A stretch of 64,000 nt of DNA, taken from the NCBI RefSeq assembly GCF_947504135.1, contig NZ_CANNGG010000001.1, forward strand, positions 248,001 through 312,000. Reading direction: 5' to 3'. The notes under the pieces are model-generated. The model saw nothing but the letters and a program-made list of their open reading frames with translations. It was not told the DNA's origin and did not search any database. Made by a program: the position numbers and the translations under genes. Origin of the DNA: an uncultured Tenacibaculum sp. GTDB taxonomy: Bacteria; Bacteroidota; Bacteroidia; Flavobacteriales; Flavobacteriaceae. Shown one piece after another: positions 17,250-25,228 of this stretch (its first letter is position 1; each line of letters opens with the position of its first letter).

Positions 17250-17287
17250 AGCTTTAAATTTAAAAAACTAAAATTACAATATAAAAC

Positions 17288-18829
17288 ATGGCAGATTTTG
17301 GTATTAAAGAAGCTTTAGTTCAATTAGGCTTAAAAGATATAAACAACGGAACTTCAACAGGTTCAGTAAACTTTTCAAACGGAGAAATTATTGAATCATA
17401 TTCACCTGTGGATGGTAAGTTAATTGGTAAGGTAGTAGCAAGTACTCGTGAAGATTATGATAAGGTGATGGATGCTGCTACTTCAGCATTTAAAGAGTGG
17501 AGAGCAATGCCTGCACCTCAACGTGGAGAAATTGTTCGTCAATTTGGAAACAAATTAAGAGAATTAAAAGAACCGTTAGGTAAATTAGTTTCTTACGAAA
17601 TGGGTAAATCTTACCAAGAAGGTTTAGGTGAGGTTCAAGAAATGATTGATATCTGTGATTTTGCTGTAGGTTTATCTCGTCAGTTAAACGGACAAGTAAT
17701 TCCATCAGAAAGACCAGGACATGTAATGAGAGAGCAATGGCATCCATTAGGAGTAGTTGGTATTATCTCTGCATTTAACTTCCCAGTTGCTGTTTGGTCT
17801 TGGAACACAGCTTTAGCTTGGATTTGTGGTAACGTATGTGTATGGAAAGGTTCAGAAAAAGCTCCTTTATGTTCAGTAGCTTGCCAAAATATTATAGCTG
17901 AGGTTTTAAAAGCTAACGATTTACCAGAAGGAATTTCTTGTATTGTTAATGGAGATTATAAAGTTGGTGAATACATTACTGAAGATGCACGTATTCCTTT
18001 AGTATCTGCTACTGGTTCTACAAGAATGGGTCGTATTGTTGGTGCTAAAGTTGCTGAGCGTTTCGGTAAATCTTTATTAGAATTAGGAGGAAACAATGCT
18101 ATTATCATTACTCCAACTGCTGATTTAAAAGTAGTAGTTCCTGGTGCTGTATTTGGTGCTGTAGGTACTTGTGGTCAACGTTGTACTTCAACACGTCGTT
18201 TAATCATCCACGAATCTGTATACGATAAAGTAAGAGATGCGATTGTTGGAGCTTACGGTCAAATTAAGATTGGAAATCCATTAGATGAAAATAATCATGT
18301 TGGACCATTAATTGATACTGATGCTGTAAATACGTATTTAGCTGCTATTGAAAAAGCAAAAGCTGAAGGAGGTAACGTATTAGTAGAAGGAGGCGTTTTA
18401 GAAGGAGAAGGTTACGAAAGTGGTTGTTACGTTAAACCAGCAATTATTGAAGCAGAAAACCATTATGAAATTGTTCAACACGAAACATTTGCTCCAATTT
18501 TATACTTAATGAAGTATTCAGGAGATGTTGAAAACGCTATTGAATTACAAAACGGAGTAGCGCAAGGATTATCTTCTTCAATTATGACAAGTGAAATGAA
18601 AGAAGCTGAGAAATTCTTATCATTCGCAGGGTCTGATTGTGGTATTGCGAATGTAAACATTGGTACTTCAGGTGCTGAAATTGGTGGAGCATTCGGTGGT
18701 GAAAAAGAAACAGGTGGTGGACGTGAGTCTGGATCTGATGCTTGGAAAGTGTACATGCGTCGTCAAACAAACACGGTAAACTATTCTGATGAATTGCCTT
18801 TAGCACAAGGAATTAAATTCGATTTATAA
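17288..18829 (+). CDS. ALDH7-type aldehyde dehydrogenase (aminoadipate semialdehyde)
   Basis: A 513-residue NAD-dependent dehydrogenase. The family ALDH7/AmaB oxidises L-2-aminoadipate 6-semialdehyde (piperideine-6-carboxylate) in lysine breakdown. Visible are GIISAFNFPVAVWSWN, the catalytic Glu in LLELGGNN (about 262), the catalytic Cys in GTCGQRCTSTRR (about 296) and the C-terminal FGGEKETGGGRESGSDAWK typical of this subfamily. Codon choice is strongly biased (GGT, GCT, CGT), suggesting high expression. Transcribed alone, with a shared terminator. Confidence 0.9.
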   Translation: MADFGIKEALVQLGLKDINNGTSTGSVNFSNGEIIESYSPVDGKLIGKVVASTREDYDKVMDAATSAFKEWRAMPAPQRGEIVRQFGNKLRELKEPLGKLVSYEMGKSYQEGLGEVQEMIDICDFAVGLSRQLNGQVIPSERPGHVMREQWHPLGVVGIISAFNFPVAVWSWNTALAWICGNVCVWKGSEKAPLCSVACQNIIAEVLKANDLPEGISCIVNGDYKVGEYITEDARIPLVSATGSTRMGRIVGAKVAERFGKSLLELGGNNAIIITPTADLKVVVPGAVFGAVGTCGQRCTSTRRLIIHESVYDKVRDAIVGAYGQIKIGNPLDENNHVGPLIDTDAVNTYLAAIEKAKAEGGNVLVEGGVLEGEGYESGCYVKPAIIEAENHYEIVQHETFAPILYLMKYSGDVENAIELQNGVAQGLSSSIMTSEMKEAEKFLSFAGSDCGIANVNIGTSGAEIGGAFGGEKETGGGRESGSDAWKVYMRRQTNTVNYSDELPLAQGIKFDL

Positions 18830-18851
18830 GAAAACACAGTTTTCAAAACAT

Positions 18852-18884
18852 AAAAAAGTCTCATCAATTTGATGAGACTTTTTG
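18852..18884. terminator. Bidirectional terminator
   Basis: AAAAAGTCTCATCAA / TTTGATGAGACTTTTT is a near-perfect hairpin with A and T runs on both sides. It lies between the convergent dehydrogenase and ankyrin genes. Confidence 0.85.
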
Positions 18885-18905
18885 CTTTATACTAAGTTGG
18901 TCATC

Positions 18906-19286
18906 TTATTTTTCTAAAGCAGCGGCAATAGCCTTATAAGCTTCGTGTGCTTTCGACATTTTTGCATACTCTAAAGCGGTATATCCTCTTTCAGATTTAG
19001 TTTTTAATTTAGCTCCGTTATCAATTAATAATTGAACAATATCTGCTTTGTTATATCTAGCAGCAAACATTAAAGGAGTTAATCCTACAGATTTTCTGTT
19101 AATATCAGTTCCATTATCAACCATTGCTTTTACAGCTTCAAAATTTCCAGCTCTAATTAATTTACAAAAAGTACTTACGTTAGGGTTTTCAATAATCGTT
19201 TTTACAGGAGCTTCATAAGAAGTTGAAGCAGTAATAGTTCCAAAAGATAAGGCGATTGCTAAAGCAGTTAATACAAATTTTTTCAT
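18906..19286 (-). CDS. Secreted ankyrin-repeat protein
   Basis: A 126-residue protein with a signal peptide (MKKFVLTALAIALSFGTITA). Two to three ankyrin repeats follow: FCKLIRAGNFEAVKAMVDNG, then SVGLTPLMFAARYNKADIVQ, then RGYTALEYAKMSKAHEAYKA. Ankyrin repeats bind protein partners; short periplasmic forms are common in Flavobacteriia but their targets are not known. Stand-alone gene. Confidence 0.85.
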   Translation of the reverse strand: MKKFVLTALAIALSFGTITASTSYEAPVKTIIENPNVSTFCKLIRAGNFEAVKAMVDNGTDINRKSVGLTPLMFAARYNKADIVQLLIDNGAKLKTKSERGYTALEYAKMSKAHEAYKAIAAALEK

Positions 19287-19628
19287 GATGTTACGTTTTT
19301 ATTTTAAGATTAGGTTACAGCTAAAAGACGCCTATTAAAACATAACGTTTCACCAAAAAGACACACTTAACAATAATTTAAGATAAGCTCTTAAAAATCT
19401 CTTTATAGATTTAAATTATTTTTAATAAATTAACAATCAATAAATTAAAGGGATTAATGAGTAAGCGGTCAACATATTTATTTGGTGTTTTTTAACTATT
19501 ACAATAGGTACTTTGTTGTGTTGGTATTTATGTTGTAAGAAGCAGTACAATACAAATGGAAAGGTGCAAGAAGAAATATTTTATGAAAAAAAATAATAAC
19601 TAACTAAAATAAACTTAAACCAGAAACT
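19287..19628. other. Intergenic region, nothing recognised
   Basis: 342 bp of AT-rich DNA between the divergent ankyrin and H3TH genes. It must hold both promoters, but I see no full TAnnTTTG match; a GTACTTTG word near 19509 is one base short. No ORF, repeat or hairpin stands out. Confidence 0.4.
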
Positions 19629-20141
19629 ATGAATTTGTGTATATTAATTCCATTAATAGTAGGACTTATTACTGCTTTTTTAGGCTATTTAATTGGAAAG
19701 CTATCCAGCAAAAACATAAAAAACGACGAGATTGTTCTTTTGAAAAATAAGATTGCTAAACTAGAAGCTAGTTTACGAACTTGTAGAGAAAACAACTCAA
19801 ATCTTGAAACAGATTTAAAACTAGCAAGAACAGGTATAGAAACTTCTTTTGACAGCGCACTAGTCAAGAAAATTTTTGGTAAAAAGATAAAAGAAAACGA
19901 CTTGAAAATAGTTGAAGGTATTGGACCAAAAATAGAAAGTCTTTTTCACAATTTTGGAATTGACACTTGGAAAATATTAGGAGAAACCTCTGTAGAAAAA
20001 TGCCAAGAGGTATTAAATAGTGGAGGAAATCGTTATAAAATTCATAAACCAGATTCATGGCCAAAACAAGCTCAGCTAGCTTCAGAAGGAAAATGGCAAG
20101 AGCTTAAAGATTGGCAAGAGACATTAAATGGAGGAAAGTAA
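19629..20141 (+). CDS. Membrane-anchored protein with H3TH (flap-endonuclease-like) domain
   Basis: A 170-residue protein: an N-terminal membrane helix (MNLCILIPLIVGLITAFLGY), a coiled-coil-like linker (NDEIVLLKNKIAKLEASLRT), then a helix-hairpin-helix-type module (LKIVEGIGPKIESLFHNFGI) related to the predicted 5' nuclease domain COG3743. The C-terminus (ASEGKWQELKDWQETLNGGK) matches the usual end of this family. The module contains the DNA-binding helices of flap endonucleases but not the nuclease core, so binding rather than cleavage is likelier. Confidence 0.75.
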   Translation: MNLCILIPLIVGLITAFLGYLIGKLSSKNIKNDEIVLLKNKIAKLEASLRTCRENNSNLETDLKLARTGIETSFDSALVKKIFGKKIKENDLKIVEGIGPKIESLFHNFGIDTWKILGETSVEKCQEVLNSGGNRYKIHKPDSWPKQAQLASEGKWQELKDWQETLNGGK

Positions 20142-20157
20142 AAAAACGCAATAAAAT

Positions 20158-20190
20158 TCTAACCCTTGATAATTTCAAGGGTTATTTTTT
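20158..20190 (+). terminator. Terminator after the H3TH gene
   Basis: TAACCCTTGA / TCAAGGGTTA hairpin followed by TTTTTT. Confidence 0.85.
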
Positions 20191-20253
20191 ACCTCAAAAC
20201 ATAGATTGATTCTTAATATAAAACCAAGTACCTTCGTTACTTAAAAGGTACAA

Positions 20254-20985
20254 ATGAAAGATATTAACTTTATCTTTTTATTATTGGCTTTAGTAGCTGA
20301 AGTTATTGGAACAATAGGTGGTTTCGGATCATCTGTTTTCTTTGTTCCGTTAGGAAATTTTTATTTCGATTTTTATTCTGTGTTAGGTTTAACTGCTATT
20401 TTTCACTTATCGAGTAATGTGAGTAAAATCTTTTTATTCAAAAAAGGATTAGATAAGAAGCTTTTAATAAACATAGGAGTTCCTTCTGTGATTTTTGTAA
20501 TCTTAGGAGGTGTATTATCAAAATATTTAAACAGTACGTATTTAGAAATATTTTTAGGTATTTTTTTAGTAGCGTTTAGTGCTTTTTTCCTGATTAGAAG
20601 TAAATTTTCTTTTTCTCCTAACAGAAAAAATGCCATTGTAGGTGGTACTCTTTCAGGATTTTCAGCAGGATTATTAGGTACAGGAGGAGCTATAAGAGGG
20701 TTAACTATGGCAGCTTTTAATTTAGAAAAGAGTGTGTTTATAGCAACTTCTGCTTTTATCGATTTTATGATCGATTTTTCAAGAACTTTTGTGTATTACC
20801 AAAACGGCTATATTCATGATCACGACTTAAAATATGTGCCTTTTTTATTTGTCATTGGTATAGTAGGTACATTCATCGGAAAGAAAATATTAGCCTATAT
20901 ACCACAGTCTAAATTTAGAACCTTGTCGTTGTCTTTTATTTTATTGATTGGCATAGTAACGATTGTGCAATTGGTGTTGAGGTAG
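20254..20985 (+). CDS. TSUP-family (TauE/SafE) membrane transporter
   Basis: A 243-residue protein with seven to eight membrane helices. The duplicated TSUP motif is visible as GTIGGFGSSVFFVP in the first half and GGTLSGFSAGLLGTGGAIRG in the second. Family members export sulfite, sulfoacetate or other organic anions; the substrate here cannot be told. No sulfur-metabolism gene is near. A restriction endonuclease gene begins about 40 bp downstream on the same strand. Confidence 0.85.
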   Translation: MKDINFIFLLLALVAEVIGTIGGFGSSVFFVPLGNFYFDFYSVLGLTAIFHLSSNVSKIFLFKKGLDKKLLINIGVPSVIFVILGGVLSKYLNSTYLEIFLGIFLVAFSAFFLIRSKFSFSPNRKNAIVGGTLSGFSAGLLGTGGAIRGLTMAAFNLEKSVFIATSAFIDFMIDFSRTFVYYQNGYIHDHDLKYVPFLFVIGIVGTFIGKKILAYIPQSKFRTLSLSFILLIGIVTIVQLVLR

Positions 20986-21013
20986 TATGTTTTAAAACTC
21001 ATAGAAATTAAAG

Positions 21014-21021
21014 TATATTTG
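21014..21021 (+). promoter_or_regulatory. -7 promoter box of the restriction endonuclease gene
   Basis: TATATTTG, a perfect -7 match whose last base is only four positions before the ATG at 21025. If used, the transcript starts at or next to the A of the start codon. Confidence 0.45.
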
Positions 21022-21024
21022 AAA

Positions 21025-21735
21025 ATGAATGAAAAAGAACTTTTAGAAGTTATTACAGCGTATTTTGAAGAGAAAATATTTGAAAATCATAAAATTAGCT
21101 CTTTAAAAACACACTCTAAACTTAAATCATACAAGATAAACCCTATTGTAGTTAAGTATTTATCAAAAATACTTGAGAATGATTTTACTGCAATAGGAAT
21201 TGCTAAAGCATTGTACTATCCTAGAGTTTTGGGAACTTCTATTAATACCTCATTTGGAACAAGAATTCAAAACATGTTTGTTGAGTTAAATTTGGCAGAA
21301 GGTTCTTTAATCAAAGGAATGGATATTGAGTTTACAGATAAAGTTGATGGACGACGAAAATGGTGTCAGCTTAAATCAGGGCCAAACACAATTAATTCTG
21401 AAGATGTGAGTCCTTTGCTTAAAAAATTCACTACTGTAACTAATTTGGCAAGAACTAATTCAATGGATTTAAATAATTCAGATTTAATACTAGGTGTTCT
21501 TTATGGAGAAGAAGATCAATTAAGTCAACATTATCGAAAAATAGATGAATTGTTTCCTGTAATTATTGGTGAAGAGTTTTGGCATAGACTTACAGGCTTT
21601 CCAAACTTTTACAATAAGTTAGTTTCAAACTTAGATTTGATGACTTTAAATTTAGATACAGAAGGTTTTTTCAAACAAGGTTATATGGCGTTAGCTAAAG
21701 AAATTGAAGCATCTGATTTGTTCGATTTTGAATAG
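21025..21735 (+). CDS. Type II restriction endonuclease (PmeII-like)
   Basis: A 236-residue protein resembling the type II restriction endonucleases that databases label PmeII family, as I recall them. The likely catalytic PD-(D/E)xK-type core is EFTDKVDGRRKWCQLKSGPN (about 106-125). It faces a C5-cytosine methyltransferase gene and overlaps its 3' end by 55 bp, which supports the assignment. I start at ATG 21025; the frame opens two codons earlier with TTG inside the promoter box. Recognition sequence unknown. Confidence 0.8.
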   Translation: MNEKELLEVITAYFEEKIFENHKISSLKTHSKLKSYKINPIVVKYLSKILENDFTAIGIAKALYYPRVLGTSINTSFGTRIQNMFVELNLAEGSLIKGMDIEFTDKVDGRRKWCQLKSGPNTINSEDVSPLLKKFTTVTNLARTNSMDLNNSDLILGVLYGEEDQLSQHYRKIDELFPVIIGEEFWHRLTGFPNFYNKLVSNLDLMTLNLDTEGFFKQGYMALAKEIEASDLFDFE

Positions 21736-22952
21736 TATTTATTTAAAAACTTAATTATAGAATAGCCTATTTCTTTACCCAAATTGCAAGGTACAGCATT
21801 TCCAATTTGTTTGTATTGTTGAGAAACAGAACCTGCAAACTCCCAACTGTCAGGAAAAGTTTGTATACGAGCATATTCTCTAACTGTAAATGGACGCGTT
21901 TCTTCTGGGTGGCAACGTTCGGTTTGTTTTTGTGCGGGGCTACAAGTAAGGGTTAAGCAAGGTTCATCCCAACCAATTCTTCTTGCCATTCCGGTTTTTC
22001 CTCCTCCTAAATAAAAGCTTTTACCCATATATTCTTTTTGAATATCTATAGGTAAATCTCTCCAATAACCTTTTTGAGGAACTAAATCTAATACTTCTTT
22101 TTTATGTTCAGGATATTTTGAACCAGGAGACTTAGGTACGTCTTTATCATATAATCGTCCTTTTTTTAGGGCGTCTGATAAATTGTAAATGGTATTGTAG
22201 GGAGTAGGGTATTCGTAATTAATATTTATATCTTTTCTTACACCAACCAAAATTAATCGTTCTCTTTTTTGCGGAACGTTATAATTAATTGCTTTTAAAA
22301 CTTGAACAGGCACTACATTATATCCAATTTCATCTAAGATAGAAATCATTCCTTGTAGTGTTTTTCCTTTATCATGAGAAAGTAATCCTTTTACATTTTC
22401 ACCAATACAAATTAAAGGATTAACTTCTTGAACAACTCTTGCAAATTCGTAAAACAAAGTTCCTCTAGCATCTTCTAACCCTAATTTTTTTCCGGCATAG
22501 CTAAAAGCTTGACAAGGAAATCCTCCTGTAACAATTTCAACTTCATTTTTATAGTTTTCAAAATTGAAAGATTTAATATCACCTTCTAAAACATTCCAGT
22601 GAGGTCTATTTTTTCTTAAGGTTTCACAGGCCCATTTATCAATTTCATTAAGAGCTACACATTTTATTCCTGATTGTTCTAAACCGATTGCTAAACCACC
22701 AGCTCCAGCAAATAACTCTAGTACTTTATATTCTTTAAGAGGTTCTTCAGTATTATCAATACTTTCATCTATTTCAGTAATCAGCGGTTCTATAAGAGCG
22801 TTAATCTCTTCTTTTTTATAAACACGATAGTTACTCATAGGTTCTCGAACAGCATTTAATTTTCCTTCTCTATCCCATCTTCGTAAAGTTTCTTTACTTT
22901 TACCCAATACATCTGCTGCTTCTGAAATTGAATAATAACCCTTTATAACCAT
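21681..22952 (-). CDS. C5-cytosine DNA methyltransferase with N-terminal MerR-like HTH
   Basis: A 423-residue modification enzyme. Residues 1-55 form a MerR/excisionase-type winged HTH (YYSISEAADVLGKSKETLRR). The methyltransferase core starts near 75: VLELFAGAGGLAIGLEQSG (SAM binding), GGFPCQAFSYAGK with the catalytic Cys, GENVKGLL, QKRERLILVG, and C-terminal YKQIGNAVPCNLGK. It protects the host from the convergent endonuclease. The fused HTH and the inverted repeat at its own promoter (22959-22977) suggest that it also controls its own transcription. Target site cannot be read from sequence. Confidence 0.93.
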   Translation of the reverse strand: MVIKGYYSISEAADVLGKSKETLRRWDREGKLNAVREPMSNYRVYKKEEINALIEPLITEIDESIDNTEEPLKEYKVLELFAGAGGLAIGLEQSGIKCVALNEIDKWACETLRKNRPHWNVLEGDIKSFNFENYKNEVEIVTGGFPCQAFSYAGKKLGLEDARGTLFYEFARVVQEVNPLICIGENVKGLLSHDKGKTLQGMISILDEIGYNVVPVQVLKAINYNVPQKRERLILVGVRKDININYEYPTPYNTIYNLSDALKKGRLYDKDVPKSPGSKYPEHKKEVLDLVPQKGYWRDLPIDIQKEYMGKSFYLGGGKTGMARRIGWDEPCLTLTCSPAQKQTERCHPEETRPFTVREYARIQTFPDSWEFAGSVSQQYKQIGNAVPCNLGKEIGYSIIKFLNKYYSKSNKSDASISLANAI

Positions 22953-22958
22953 ATTATA

Positions 22959-22985
22959 TAACCTTATACATTGGTTACAAATTTA
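22959..22985 (-). promoter_or_regulatory. Methyltransferase promoter with 19-bp operator-like repeat
   Basis: On the minus strand the -7 box TAAATTTG (22978-22985) is directly followed by TAACC-N9-GGTTA (22959-22977), an inverted repeat of 19 bp. The repeat covers the expected transcription start and ends seven bases before the ATG at 22952. A protein bound there should block transcription. Confidence 0.5.
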
Positions 22986-23034
22986 AGATAAATATCTACA
23001 TAAAAAAAACAGTGAGAAATAATCTTTTACATTC

Positions 23035-24174
23035 TTAACTATACTTCACTTTCCTCAACACACGCATCGCTTCTTTATATTTGATATAGGTGGTTTTGTC
23101 GTCTAGATTTTTAATGTAGTTTTTAGCTTTTTTAAGTTGTAACGGAGCGTTTAAAAATCCGTTTAAATAGCAAATTAAGTAGGAGGTAGGAAGCCTGAAT
23201 ACATCTTCATGTTCAGTAACCGAAAGCGGTTTGTTTTTTATAATTTTTGCAACAATGCAGTTGTTATTATTGTAAATATGCTGTAAAATATTTTTATCGT
23301 ATTGGGGAGCTTCAAATAAGAATTCAGTGACAATATCGTGCTTTCCGTTGTCTTTAAAATTGATGATGGTTTTTTCTAAAGGATAACGTTTTTCGGTTTT
23401 ATCAATACCCAATACAATGTATTCGGTAATAATAAATGATTGCTCGTTATAACTGATTTGAACATCATCTAACGAAGAAAAAAATAAACGAACTTGTTCA
23501 TTAACTAATTCAATATCTACTCGTGTAAAAAACTCTTCGTTGTTGATTAGTTTTCTTTTTCCTGCCCAACACAATACGAATTGCTCATTAAATACTTTAT
23601 ATCTCGGATTGTATTCTGGTTTATGCCTTTCAATAAAATCGAAAACACCATCAAGGGTAAGTTGAATATTGTTGCTTGCGTTTTTTTCAATAGCTTCAAC
23701 AATTGCTTTATTGTTGTTTCTAAGTTCAAAACTACCTTCTACAGGTATTGAGTTACTTCCTCTACGGTAAAACACTGCTCCTTTACGATATTTCCAAGCA
23801 TTTTTTGCTAAAGATGTAATAGAGTTGTTAGGATATATAGTTACTAACCCTATTACTTTATGACGCTGTAAACGAGGAAAAGGAACGTTTTCATATTCTA
23901 TTTTTGGTGGATTATTCAGGTAAGCATTTACCAGATTTTGAATTTTACTATCATCGTAAAAATCTACACCAATAATGGTGTTTTCTTCATCTTCAATACC
24001 AATAACAATGTAAGAATTGTTGTTTGGATTGGAGTTTGAAAGGGCACAAATGTGTTTTATAAACTTAGCTTTTCCTTCTTTAGAGCCTAAGGATAACTTT
24101 TGTTTTTTATCATAAAAACTATTCTCATCATTATGAGATAGTAAGTTTTTAATTAAAAGACGTTTGTTAATCAC
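23035..24174 (-). CDS. AlbA_2-domain (Schlafen-like) putative nucleic-acid-binding protein
   Basis: A 379-residue protein. The N-terminal 130 residues match the AlbA_2/divergent AAA-4 domain: GKAKFIKHICALSN, SYIVIGIEDEENTIIGVDF, LVNAYLNNPPKIEYENVPF. The rest is a conserved flavobacterial extension of unknown role. Related domains bind nucleic acid and occur in regulators and in some defence genes. It ends three bases upstream of nothing recognisable but begins three bases after the SDR stop, so it is co-transcribed with the SDR; with the methyltransferase next door a defence role is possible but not shown. Confidence 0.72.
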   Translation of the reverse strand: MINKRLLIKNLLSHNDENSFYDKKQKLSLGSKEGKAKFIKHICALSNSNPNNNSYIVIGIEDEENTIIGVDFYDDSKIQNLVNAYLNNPPKIEYENVPFPRLQRHKVIGLVTIYPNNSITSLAKNAWKYRKGAVFYRRGSNSIPVEGSFELRNNNKAIVEAIEKNASNNIQLTLDGVFDFIERHKPEYNPRYKVFNEQFVLCWAGKRKLINNEEFFTRVDIELVNEQVRLFFSSLDDVQISYNEQSFIITEYIVLGIDKTEKRYPLEKTIINFKDNGKHDIVTEFLFEAPQYDKNILQHIYNNNNCIVAKIIKNKPLSVTEHEDVFRLPTSYLICYLNGFLNAPLQLKKAKNYIKNLDDKTTYIKYKEAMRVLRKVKYS

Positions 24175-24177
24175 AGC

Positions 24178-24933
24178 TTAAGTATTTTTATTCACAATAG
24201 TTGCGCTAGCTTGTGCTGTAGGGTATACGATTAAATCTTCAATATTAACGTGATATGGGCGTGTAACAACAAAATGAATAATATCTGCTATATCTTCAGG
24301 TTGTAGTGCTTTGTAACCTTGGTATACGGTTTTGGCTCTTTCAGTGTCTCCTTTAAAACGAACATCAGAAAATTCAGTTTCTACCAAACCTGGATGAATG
24401 GCACAGACACGAATGTTATGTTGGTTTAAATCGATGCGCATTCCTTTATTTAAAGCGTTTACAGCGAACTTTGAAGCACAATACACATTTCCGTTAGGAT
24501 ATACATCTTTTCCTGCAATAGAACCGATATTTAAGATAAATCCGTTGTTGCGTTCAACCATTTGGGGAATCACAGCTTTTGAAACATATAAAAGCCCTTT
24601 TACGTTTCCGTCAATCATAGCATCCCAATCATCTATATTTCCGTTTTGAAAGCTGTCTAGTCCGTGTGCATTACCGGCATTATTAATAAGAATGTCTATA
24701 TGTTTAAATTCACTAGGTAAACTGTTGATTGCTTTTTGTACTTCATCGTTGTAGCGAACATCGAATTGAAGTATATGTATCTTGGTAAACTGTGATAGTT
24801 CTTGTTGAAGTTGTTGAAGCTTTTCAATACGTCGACCACAAATAATTAAATTGATGTTATTTTTAGCAAAAAGTTTAGCGGTTGCTTTACCAATACCTGA
24901 GGTTGCTCCTGTAATTAAAGCAGTTTGTTGCAT
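24178..24933 (-). CDS. Short-chain dehydrogenase/reductase, YdfG-like
   Basis: A 251-residue NADP-dependent classical SDR. TGATSGIGKATAK is at 8-20, the NADP-preferring CGRR follows the second strand, NNAG is near 88, and the catalytic Ser-Tyr-Lys set is present (NIGSIAG and VYCASKFAVNA). It is closest to the YdfG group, which reduces 3-hydroxy acid and related carbonyl substrates such as malonic semialdehyde or serine. First gene of a two-gene unit with the AlbA_2 protein. Confidence 0.88.
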   Translation of the reverse strand: MQQTALITGATSGIGKATAKLFAKNNINLIICGRRIEKLQQLQQELSQFTKIHILQFDVRYNDEVQKAINSLPSEFKHIDILINNAGNAHGLDSFQNGNIDDWDAMIDGNVKGLLYVSKAVIPQMVERNNGFILNIGSIAGKDVYPNGNVYCASKFAVNALNKGMRIDLNQHNIRVCAIHPGLVETEFSDVRFKGDTERAKTVYQGYKALQPEDIADIIHFVVTRPYHVNIEDLIVYPTAQASATIVNKNT

Positions 24934-24980
24934 GGTTTTTTGTTTTGTATAAAGGTAACCTTTTTTATGTTAAGCAACTA

Positions 24981-25147
24981 TTAATACCACTTCTCCATTA
25001 AAATTATACGATAAAAAATTATTCTTTTCCGTTTATACTTCAAAATAAAATAAAACCGTAGCTAAGGCTATGCCTTGATTTTCTTTCCCGTCTAAACAAA
25101 AATACCTGCTTTTTATTTAGCGTAATTTCAATTAAGAACTGGTATAA
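24981..25147. repeat. MITE-like repeat with imperfect terminal inverted repeats
   Basis: The left end reads TTAATACCACTTCTCCATTA and the right end, reverse-complemented, TTATACCAGTTCTTAATTGA; the similarity continues for about 35 bp (AAATT..CG.TAAA). The middle holds a perfect AAGGC-TAT-GCCTT hairpin at about 25063-25076. At 167 bp with no ORF it fits a non-autonomous miniature element or dispersed repeat. A related-looking but different element lies at 54009-54149. Confidence 0.6.
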
Positions 25148-25151
25148 AATG

Positions 25152-25181
25152 AAAAACCGCCCCATGCGGAGCGGTCCCTTT
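25152..25181 (-). terminator. Terminator after the lipoprotein gene at 25229
   Basis: On the minus strand ACCGC-N9-GCGGT is followed by TTTTT. It lies just downstream of the 25229-26161 gene and directly abuts the MITE-like repeat. Confidence 0.75.
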
Positions 25182-25228
25182 TAGTTGGCTATTACACCAA
25201 CCAAAAATCAACTAACCAAACTTTATTT

